From Citricoccus sp. WCRC_4 (GTDB taxonomy: Bacteria > Actinomycetota > Actinomycetes > Actinomycetales > Micrococcaceae), in assembly GCA_026645375.1 (NCBI GenBank), contig JAPFFX010000415.1, positions 1-5,403 on the forward strand: a stretch of 5,403 bases of DNA, in the 5' to 3' direction. The notes under the pieces are model-generated. The model did not search any database and was not told where the DNA came from. It saw only the letters and a program-made list of their open reading frames with translations. A program made the position numbers and the translations under genes. Positions 1 through 4,465 of this stretch are shown piece after piece; within the stretch, counting starts at the first letter, position 1, and each line of letters opens with the position of its first letter.

Positions 1-705
1 CCGCTGCGGATCCTGCACCTGGGCGCCGCCGGCTGCACGCTGGCCCGCTGGGCGGCGGCCTGGTACCCGGACTCCCGCCAGACGGCGGTGGAGCTCGACG
101 CCGGCCTCGCCGCCCTGGCCCGCGACCGCTTCGCCCTGCCCCGCGCCCCGCGGCTGAGGATCCGCGTGGGTGAGGCCGGGGAGGTGCTGGCCGGTGCCCA
201 TGAACACAGCCGGGACGTGATCGTCCGGGACGTGTTCGCCGGGACCACGCCCGAGGACCAGGTCACCCCGGAGCATCTGATGGGCCTGGACGCTGCGCGC
301 CACGCCCGGCGGGTGCTGGGTACCGAGGGGATCTACCTGGTCAACCACGGCGGGGGCCCGGACCTGACCGCCGCGCGGCGGGAGGCGGCCACGCTCAGCG
401 CCGTCTTCGGCACCGTCGTGGCGATCGCCGACCCGCAGATGCTCAAGGGCCGGCGCCGCGGCAACATCGTCTTCGCCGCCACCGGCGGCCGGGTCACGGC
501 CCGGGACGGGGGCGGGGCCCTCAGCCGGGACGGCCTGGTGCGGCACCTGCTCGCCGACCCGCTCCCGGCCCGCCTCGTGGACCCCGTCACGGACTTCGCG
601 GCAGGGGCCCGGCCCTTAGCCGTACCGCTGCCGGGAACTAAACTGGGACCATCATCCGCCCGTGTCAACGACGACAACGGCGAGAACGACAGGAGGCCGT
701 CATGA
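1..705 (+). CDS. Spermidine synthase-like methyltransferase-fold protein, 3' part
   Basis: The reading frame is open from the first base, so the N-terminus lies outside the window; 234 residues are visible. Near the start is a Rossmann nucleotide-binding loop (LHLGAAGCTLARW, visible residues 5-17). An acidic strand end follows (VELD, E31 and D33), then an acidic GEA (E58) and VRDVFAG (D77). This order is that of SAM/decarboxylated-SAM binding proteins of the spermidine synthase superfamily. The usual catalytic DSxDP-type motif of true aminopropyltransferases is replaced by RDVFAG, so real spermidine synthesis is doubtful. Actinobacteria carry many such proteins, annotated 'spermidine synthase' or 'fused MFS/spermidine synthase', with unknown substrates. 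The last 30 or so residues are low in structure and run through the promoter and leader of the next gene. The stop overlaps the next start as ATGA, suggesting translational coupling. Family is fairly sure, function is not. Confidence 0.75.
   Translation, partial: PLRILHLGAAGCTLARWAAAWYPDSRQTAVELDAGLAALARDRFALPRAPRLRIRVGEAGEVLAGAHEHSRDVIVRDVFAGTTPEDQVTPEHLMGLDAARHARRVLGTEGIYLVNHGGGPDLTAARREAATLSAVFGTVVAIADPQMLKGRRRGNIVFAATGGRVTARDGGGALSRDGLVRHLLADPLPARLVDPVTDFAAGARPLAVPLPGTKLGPSSARVNDDNGENDRRPS
616..644 (+). promoter_or_regulatory. Candidate internal promoter for the universal stress protein gene
   Basis: TTAGCC at 616-621 and TAAACT at 639-644 are separated by 17 nt. The -10 fits TANNNT; the -35 matches TTGACA at three positions. 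Transcription would start near 651, giving a leader of about 50 nt before the ATG at 702. The site lies inside the end of the upstream reading frame, so the stress gene could be expressed both with and without its neighbour. This rests on motif matching only. Confidence 0.4.
691..696 (+). promoter_or_regulatory. Strong Shine-Dalgarno of the universal stress protein gene
   Basis: AGGAGG is a perfect anti-16S match, 5 nt before the ATG at 702. It decides this start, and it lies inside the last codons of the upstream gene, so the downstream start does not depend on coupling alone. Confidence 0.85.
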
Positions 706-1673
706 CCGGTTCACAGGACCACGACAACAGCCCGATCACTCCCGAACAGGCCACCACCCACGGCATCGTGGTGGGTGTGGACGGCTCCGAACAGTCCGTC
801 TCGGCGGCGAAGTGGGGAGCCCGGGAGGCGGAACTGCGCGGCCTGCCCCTGACCCTGGTCACCGCCTACACGATGCCCGTGTTCGCGGCCTCCGCGCTGG
901 AGGCCGGGTACGGCATCCCGGACGACACCATGATCCGCGACGGCGCCATGCAGGTGCTGCAGGGCGTGGTGAACCAACTGGGCAACCTCAACGTGCCGCT
1001 GGTGCACCGGGTGGAGATGGGCGACGCCGCCGGGGTGCTGGTGGACTACTCGGCCAACGCCAACCTGCTGGTGGCCGGCACGCGCGGCCGCGGCGGGTTC
1101 TTCGGACGACTGCTCGGCTCGGTGGCGGGGGCACTCCCGGCCCACGCGAAGTGCCCCGTGGTGATCGTGCCCAAGGGTGAACACTCCAGCCGGGCCGCCG
1201 AGGGGATCCCCGTGGTGGTCGGCGTGGACGGATCCGAGCAGGGCCGCGTGGCGGCGCTGGCCGCAGCCCTGGAGGCCGACGTCCGCAGGTCCCCGTTGCG
1301 GGTGGTCATCGCGATGCCGCCGATCTCCGGTGCGGTCGCCTGGCTGCCGGCCACGGTGGACGAGCAGGCCATGATCGAGGAGATGCAGGAGAAGCTCGAG
1401 GCCGGGGTCGAATGGCTGCGCTCCGAGTTCCCGGGGCTGCAGGTCAGTTCCGAGATCATCGACGGCGTCCCGGTGGACGTCATGGTCGGCGAGTCGAAGA
1501 CCGCCCGGCTGACCGTGGTCGGCACCCGCGGCCACGGCGGATTCACCGGAGCCCTGCTGGGCTCCACGAGCCAGGGCATCATCTCGCACGCCCACGGTCC
1601 CGTCATGGTGGTGCCCTACCTCAAGGACAGCCGCCTGGCGACGCGGGCGAGCTTCGGCCCGATGTACTCCTGA
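702..1673 (+). CDS. Tandem-domain universal stress protein (UspA family)
   Basis: This is a cytosolic stress protein of 323 aa with two UspA domains, roughly residues 20-157 and 169-305. Each opens with the strand VVGVDGSE (D27 and D176) that contacts the adenine nucleotide. Each carries the complete ATP-binding motif G-2x-G-9x-G-S: G126, G129, G139, S140 in the first domain and G274, G277, G287, S288 in the second. Both halves are therefore predicted to bind ATP, as in the mycobacterial two-domain Usp proteins. In actinobacteria such proteins rise in hypoxia, stationary phase and other stress, but the exact role is usually unknown. The start is fixed by AGGAGG and the ATGA overlap with the preceding gene. 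Residues 1-19 and the last 18 or so residues are outside the fold. No DosR-type box is visible upstream. Confidence 0.95.
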   Translation: MTGSQDHDNSPITPEQATTHGIVVGVDGSEQSVSAAKWGAREAELRGLPLTLVTAYTMPVFAASALEAGYGIPDDTMIRDGAMQVLQGVVNQLGNLNVPLVHRVEMGDAAGVLVDYSANANLLVAGTRGRGGFFGRLLGSVAGALPAHAKCPVVIVPKGEHSSRAAEGIPVVVGVDGSEQGRVAALAAALEADVRRSPLRVVIAMPPISGAVAWLPATVDEQAMIEEMQEKLEAGVEWLRSEFPGLQVSSEIIDGVPVDVMVGESKTARLTVVGTRGHGGFTGALLGSTSQGIISHAHGPVMVVPYLKDSRLATRASFGPMYS

Positions 1674-1698
1674 CCCGCTCAGCCTGAGGGGAGGCCGC

Positions 1699-2097
1699 TC
1701 ATCCCCAGCCGAGGTCGTGCAGCGTGGCGTCGTCGATCCCGAAGAAGTGCGCCACCTCGTGGACGACCGTCACGGTGATCTCCTCCACGAGTTCCTCCCG
1801 GTCCCGGCACATCCGCAGCAGCGGGCCCCGGAAGACGACGATCCGGTCGGGGAGCTGCCAGGGCATCTCCGCGCGCTCGGTCAGCGGGATGCCGTCGTAG
1901 AGTCCCAGCAGCTCCGTGCCGGGGTCCTCCCACGGCTCCGGCACGTACTCCTCCTCCACGAAGACCGCCACGTTGGACAGGCGCTCGGCCAGGGCCGGCG
2001 GGATCGCCTCGAGGGCGTCGGCGACGGCACGGTCGAAGTCCTCCTCGGACATCTCGGGGGGCTCGGGGGGCTCGGGGTGACGATCGGATGGGTCCAC
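1699..2097 (-). CDS. Small zincin-type metallopeptidase (minimal zincin family, PF06262-like)
   Basis: This short protein of 132 aa from a GTG start is dominated by a C-terminal zinc site, HEVAHFFGIDD (H113, E114, H117, D123). It has the form HExxHxxGxxD, with E114 as general base and D123 a likely third ligand, followed by LHDLG. The N-terminal part, SEEDFDRAVADALEAIPPAL, and the strand VAVFVEEEY are typical of the 'metallopeptidase family protein' group common in Actinobacteria. The substrate is unknown. There is no signal peptide, so it is probably cytosolic. The start is uncertain. At GTG 2097 a GGAGG touches the start codon with no spacer. An ATG at 2052 (M16) follows a proline-rich PEPPEPPE tract and would give 117 aa, close to the family core, but lacks a Shine-Dalgarno. 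The gene converges on the stress protein gene with 25 nt between stops and no strong terminator. Confidence 0.88.
   Translation of the reverse strand: MDPSDRHPEPPEPPEMSEEDFDRAVADALEAIPPALAERLSNVAVFVEEEYVPEPWEDPGTELLGLYDGIPLTERAEMPWQLPDRIVVFRGPLLRMCRDREELVEEITVTVVHEVAHFFGIDDATLHDLGWG
2053..2077. repeat. 9-bp tandem repeat at the metallopeptidase N-terminus
   Basis: The unit CTCGGGGGG (plus strand) occurs about 2.8 times head to tail. On the coding strand it gives GAG CCC CCC repeats, encoding PEPPEPPE. The unit is a multiple of three, so copy-number change would lengthen or shorten the proline-rich tail in frame. It lies between the two possible start codons of the gene. Confidence 0.8.
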
Positions 2098-2145
2098 CCT
2101 CCCATCGTGCCCGTTCCCGATGACGTCCGCGGGCGTCGTCCCGGT

Positions 2146-2175
2146 TTGCGGTTCGGCATGGGAAGCCTCTAGACT
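2146..2175 (+). promoter_or_regulatory. Candidate promoter of the tRNA-Glu/Asp/Phe cluster
   Basis: TTGCGG at 2146-2151 and TAGACT at 2170-2175 are separated by 18 nt, a good housekeeping-sigma arrangement for a GC-rich actinobacterium. Transcription would begin near 2182, about 29 nt before the tRNA-Glu, and the leader would be taken up by a hairpin (2186-2205). It is the only good match in the 113 nt between the metallopeptidase start and the tRNA. Confidence 0.55.
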
Positions 2176-2185
2176 CTTGCAGGTC

Positions 2186-2205
2186 CACTTCGGGAACCCG
2201 AAGTG
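2186..2205 (+). other. Hairpin in the tRNA-Glu precursor leader
   Basis: CACTTCGGG (2186-2194) and CCCGAAGTG (2197-2205) are perfect inverted repeats separated by two bases. In RNA this gives at least an 8-bp stem with a tetraloop, ending 5 nt before the first tRNA base. It has no T-run, so it is not an obvious terminator. It could protect the 5' end, guide RNase P or RNase E processing, or, read as DNA, be a regulator site just downstream of the start of transcription. Confidence 0.6.
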
Positions 2206-2210
2206 TTCAG

Positions 2211-2283
<73 letters not shown>

Positions 2284-2355
2284 CGCAGGAAACGCTGGTC
2301 CAGCCGTCAGGCCGGGTCGCCGGGCGGAGTGGTCAAACCACTGGAAAACGTCTGG

Positions 2356-2361
2356 TAGAGT
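2356..2361 (+). promoter_or_regulatory. Possible separate -10 element ahead of tRNA-Asp
   Basis: TAGAGT lies 15 nt before tRNA-Asp, so transcription could begin about 9 nt before the tRNA. No clear -35 is seen; GTCAAA at 2332-2337 is at an 18-nt spacing but matches poorly. The 93-nt gap between tRNA-Glu and tRNA-Asp is long for one processed transcript, which gives the idea some support. Confidence 0.3.
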
Positions 2362-2376
2362 TGTTTCTCGCACACT

Positions 2377-2450
2377 GGCCCTGTAGCGCAGTTGGTTAGC
2401 GCGCCGCCCTGTCACGGCGGAGGTCGCGGGTTCGAGTCCCGTCAGGGTCG
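2377..2450 (+). tRNA. tRNA-Asp (GUC)
   Basis: Seventy-four bases fold as a cloverleaf. The acceptor is GGCCCTG with CAGGGTC and discriminator G2450, as expected for Asp. The anticodon stem is CCGCC/GGCGG (2404-2408 and 2416-2420) around CTGTCAC with anticodon GTC at 2411-2413. The D-arm is AGCGCAGTTGGTTAGCGC and the T-arm contains GTTCGAGTC. CCA is not encoded. Its anticodon arm is identical to that of tRNA-Glu except at the wobble base. Confidence 0.97.
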
Positions 2451-2527
2451 CTCGGATGTTCCGATTGCCGGATAACACCGGCACGGAGGATCTTGGTGAT
2501 CACCGGTCTAGCCACCGGATGGTGCCA

Positions 2528-2603
2528 GGCTCTGTAGCTCAGTTGGTAGAGCGTTCGACTGAAAATCGAAAGGTCACCGGATCGACGCCGGTCGGAGCCA
2601 CCA
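2528..2603 (+). tRNA. tRNA-Phe (GAA)
   Basis: Seventy-six bases including an encoded CCA (2601-2603). The acceptor is GGCTCTG with CGGAGCC (one U-G pair) and discriminator A2600. The anticodon stem is TTCGA/TCGAA around CTGAAAA, with anticodon GAA at 2551-2553. The D-arm is the common AGCTCAGTTGGTAGAGC. The T-stem ACCGG/CCGGT closes the loop ATCGACG (2581-2587), in which the nearly universal U54 is A, while U55, C56, G57 and A58 are kept. Last gene of the cluster; a GC-rich hairpin follows 7 nt later. Confidence 0.97.
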
Positions 2604-2610
2604 GCACGAC

Positions 2611-2641
2611 CGAAGGCCCCCGCTTCCAGCGGGGGCCTTCG
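2611..2641 (+). terminator. GC-rich hairpin terminator of the tRNA cluster, probably bidirectional
   Basis: A perfect 13-bp stem, CGAAGGCCCCCGC (2611-2623) with GCGGGGGCCTTCG (2629-2641), has a 5-nt loop TTCCA. It starts 7 nt after the CCA of tRNA-Phe and lies 37 nt from the stop of the converging SDR gene, so it can act on both. There is no real T-run on either side, as is frequent in high-GC actinobacteria. An outer pair, AGCACGACC (2603-2611) and GGTCGTGCT (2651-2659), could extend the structure. Confidence 0.8.
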
Positions 2642-2678
2642 CCGTTCCGGGGTCGTGCTCGTCCTGGGGGCCGTGCGG

Positions 2679-3437
2679 TCAGCGCGGTGCCATGCGCAGG
2701 GCCCCGTCCATCCGGATGGTGGTCCCGTTGAGGTAGTGGTGGTCCACGAACGTCTCCACCAGTTGGGCGAACTCCGCCGGCCGGCCCAGCCGGTGCGGGA
2801 ACGGCACGCCCTCGGCCAGCCCGGCGCGGTACTCCTCGCTGATCGTTGCCAGCATGGGCGTCTCCACCACGCCCGGGGCGATGGTGTTCACCCGGATGCC
2901 CTTGCTGGCCAGGTCCCGGGCCGCGGTGATGGTCAGGCTGTGCACCCCGCCCTTGGAGGCGGCATAGGCGGCCTGGCCGATCTGCCCCTCGAACGCCGCC
3001 ACGGAGGCGGTGTTGACCACCACGCCCCGCTGGCCGTCCTCGTCCACCGGTTCCGTGGCCGCCATCGCCTCCGCGGCCAGGGCCAGCACCGTGAAGGTCC
3101 CGACCAGGTTCACCCGCACGACCGTCTCGAACAGGCGGAGGTCGTGGGGGCCCGACTTGCCCAGGATGCGGGCGGAGGGGGCGATACCGGCGCAGTTCAC
3201 CACCGTGCGCAGGGGGCCGGCCTCGGTGGCGGCCGCGACGGCGGCGCGCACCTGGTCCGGGTCCGTCACGTCGGCGGCGACATAGGAGACGCCGTCCACC
3301 GCGGACGCGTTCTCGATCGAGGAGGGCAGGTCCACGCCGATGACGTGGGCGCCGCGGCCGGCGAGCATCGCGGCGGTGGCGGCACCGAGCCCGGAGGCGG
3401 CACCGGTGACAAGGGCAGAGGCGTTGTTCAGGTCCAT
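2679..3437 (-). CDS. SDR oxidoreductase, HSD10-like 3-hydroxyacyl-CoA dehydrogenase
   Basis: This is a classical short-chain dehydrogenase of 252 aa. It has the cofactor loop TGAASGLG (11-18) and D36 after the second strand, which favours NAD over NADP. NCAG is at 81-84. The catalytic tetrad is N110, S145, Y158 and K162, in NTASVAAFEGQIGQAAYAASK order. The stretch VPFPHRLGRPAEFAQLV (211-227) and the end LNGTTIRMDGALRM closely follow human HSD17B10, the type II 3-hydroxyacyl-CoA dehydrogenase. Oxidation of 3-hydroxyacyl-CoA or 2-methyl-3-hydroxybutyryl-CoA in fatty acid or isoleucine breakdown is therefore likely; the exact substrate is inferred. The ATG at 3437 is chosen because it begins 10 residues before the TGxxxGxG loop. 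A GTG 30 bases upstream (3467) is possible but adds MRVGRDSLPS, unlike the family. There is no Shine-Dalgarno, and a -10 element sits so that transcription may begin at the ATG. Confidence 0.93.
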   Translation of the reverse strand: MDLNNASALVTGAASGLGAATAAMLAGRGAHVIGVDLPSSIENASAVDGVSYVAADVTDPDQVRAAVAAATEAGPLRTVVNCAGIAPSARILGKSGPHDLRLFETVVRVNLVGTFTVLALAAEAMAATEPVDEDGQRGVVVNTASVAAFEGQIGQAAYAASKGGVHSLTITAARDLASKGIRVNTIAPGVVETPMLATISEEYRAGLAEGVPFPHRLGRPAEFAQLVETFVDHHYLNGTTIRMDGALRMAPR

Positions 3438-3444
3438 GCTCGGC

Positions 3445-3450
3445 AGGCTA
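3445..3450 (-). promoter_or_regulatory. Candidate -10 of a leaderless promoter for the SDR gene
   Basis: On the minus strand TAGCCT (TANNNT) is followed by 7 nt and then the ATG at 3437, so the first transcribed base would be at or next to the A of the start codon. No Shine-Dalgarno precedes the ATG. Leaderless mRNAs are common in actinobacteria. No good -35 is seen 17-19 nt further up, where an inverted repeat lies instead. Confidence 0.4.
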
Positions 3451-3461
3451 TCCCGCCCGAC

Positions 3462-3478
3462 GCGCACATGACGTGCGC
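3462..3478. promoter_or_regulatory. Inverted repeat over the SDR promoter -35 region, possible operator
   Basis: GCGCAC (3462-3467) and GTGCGC (3473-3478) are separated by the 5 bases ATGAC. The 17-bp dyad begins 11 nt upstream of the candidate -10 of the SDR gene and covers the -35 position. This size and place suit a TetR- or GntR-type repressor site, as is common for acyl-CoA metabolism genes, but no regulator gene is in the window. It lies between the alpha-glucosidase stop (3525) and the SDR start, so a weak transcript-end hairpin is the alternative. Confidence 0.35.
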
Positions 3479-3524
3479 CACACGGCGGGGCAGCCAGCTG
3501 GGCGGACGCTGGTCCGGCCCTGCC

Positions 3525-4094
3525 TCAGTCCTTGAGGAACCAGGCCGCCGAGTCCGGCATCAGCTGCCCGTCCTGCAGGGCCTCGTCCTGGCTGAAGATG
3601 GCCGCGGCGTAGTGCTCGGGGACGTCCACGGCGGTCTCGCCCAGGTTGGCCAGCACGAGCACCACCTTCTCGGGGATCGGCTCCCCGGACCCCAGGTGCC
3701 GGCCGCCACCGGTGGTCACGGTGAAGGCGAGCACCCCGTGGTCCGGGGCATGGAACCGCGACCAGGCGAACGCCCCGGTGCCCAGGTCCAGTTCGCCGCG
3801 CACGGCGATCAGCTGGCGGTACAGCTCGAAGGTCGAGCCCTTCACGCCGACCTGCTGGTCGGCCGCGTACCGGGCGTAGGACTCCGGCTGGGGGAGCCAG
3901 GGTGCGACCGGTTGCGCGTCCGCTCTCGGGGCGGCGCCGTCGTCGTCCGCGGGGTTCCCGACGGCGAAGCCGAGCCCGGGTGCCCCGGCCCGCCAGGGCA
4001 TGGGGATCCGGCAGCCATCCCGGCCCTTCTCGGCACCGTCGGTGCGGAAGAAGGTGGGGTCCTGTCGCAGGGAGTCGTCCAGCTCGGTGTGCTC
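3525..4094 (-). pseudogene. GH13 alpha-glucosidase, C-terminal fragment cut at the junction
   Basis: One hundred and eighty-nine codons remain of an enzyme that normally has about 540-600. The fragment starts with EHTELDDSLRQDPTFFRTDGAEKGRDGCRIPMPW, the segment after the last catalytic barrel strand in GH13 alpha-glucosidases. It continues with WLPQPESYARYAADQQ and LYRQLIAVRGEL, and then the C-terminal beta-sandwich (VLVLANLGE). All three catalytic acids lie in the missing N-terminal part, so this piece alone cannot be active. Family members hydrolyse terminal alpha-glucosidic bonds of maltose, sucrose or trehalose-like sugars. In the same frame beyond 4094 the minus strand reads LKKQLR and then a stop at 4113-4115, unlike the GEELGLP expected before EHTELDD. 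The break is therefore probably at 4094/4095. The gene is likely whole in its source genome and broken only by the chimeric join. The ATG at 4001 is internal, not a start. Confidence 0.9.
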
Positions 4095-4095
4095 T
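4094..4095. other. Junction between actinobacterial and Gram-negative DNA
   Basis: Left of this point the minus strand encodes conserved GH13 sequence; right of it the plus strand encodes the end of a signal peptide and a secreted protein of clearly lower GC. Both genes lose their 5' parts here. No inverted terminal repeats, target duplication, tRNA end or integrase is visible. The placing is good to a few bases, from where GH13 similarity stops. Confidence 0.8.
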
Positions 4096-4465
4096 AGCTT
4101 CTTTTGTAGCCGTCATGTCGACGCCCCTTCATGCGCAGACGACAGCTCCGGTGGATCAACCCCCCGAACAGCCCGTCACTCAGGAACTGGGTTACGGAGT
4201 CGCCTCGGCGCTGGCCAGCGTCTTCTATATACCTGCCAAGGTCACTTATGCGGGACTAGGTCTTGTGACCGGCGGACTTGGCTATGTGCTGACTGGTGGA
4301 AGATCCGATGTGGCGAGCAATATAATCTATCCGGCCGTTCGCGGGCACTATGTAGTAACGCCCAACCAAATAAAAGGCATCGAGCCGATTTACTTCGTTG
4401 GAGCGCCGCCGGAATCACCAGAGCCCGAGAGCTACGCCGCCGGTACGACTGCTCCTACCCGTTAA
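4095..4465 (+). CDS. Small secreted hypothetical protein, 5' end lost at the junction
   Basis: I do not know a function. The frame (codons from 4097) starts inside a signal peptide: ASFVAVMSTPLHAQ looks like the end of a hydrophobic segment plus a signal peptidase site, with cleavage likely after HAQ. The mature part of about 108 residues begins with a Pro/Gln-rich linker. Next comes a glycine- and alanine-rich segment, YGVASALASVFYIPAKVTYAGLG then LVTGGLGYVLTGG, which could be two short membrane-associated helices of glycine-zipper type. A polar block (YPAVRGHYVVTPNQIKGIEPIYFVG) and a loose tail close the protein. From memory, similar uncharacterised envelope proteins with the GYVLTGG...VTP...G pattern occur in Gram-negative phyla of soil and water. 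The ATG at 4115 has no Shine-Dalgarno and lies inside the signal peptide, so it is probably not the start. The stop shares TTAA with that of lpxA. Confidence 0.6.

Noticed and set aside
640..665. Possible DosR-type box before the universal stress gene
   Set aside because: Only GGGACC on one side resembles the motif; the second half does not match.
711..1595. Minus-strand 294-aa frame opposite the stress protein
   Set aside because: His/Gly/Asp-rich mirror of a GC-rich gene, with no motif and no ribosome site.
1674..1698. Terminator between the stress protein and metallopeptidase genes
   Set aside because: Only 4-bp stems can be formed in the 25 nt and there is no T-run.
2053..2092. G-quadruplex on the plus strand
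   Set aside because: Only three long G-runs are close together; the fourth (2090-2092) needs a 12-nt loop, so a stable quadruplex is doubtful.
2466..2504. Short dyads between tRNA-Asp and tRNA-Phe (TGCCGG/CCGGCA and GGTGATCACC)
   Set aside because: Six-bp arms and a 10-bp palindrome are easily found by chance in GC-rich spacer; no position or sequence argument for a function.
2528..2603. tRNA-Phe as an integration site for a mobile element
   Set aside because: No second copy of the tRNA 3' end and no integrase in the window; the foreign DNA begins about 1.5 kb away inside a gene.
2456..2731. Plus-strand 91-aa frame with SVAQLVERSTENRKVTGSTPVGA
   Set aside because: It reads through tRNA-Phe and the terminator; this peptide is a familiar false annotation over tRNAs.
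2655..4097. Plus-strand 480-aa open frame
   Set aside because: It is the antisense of the SDR and alpha-glucosidase genes, open only because of high GC; no family features.
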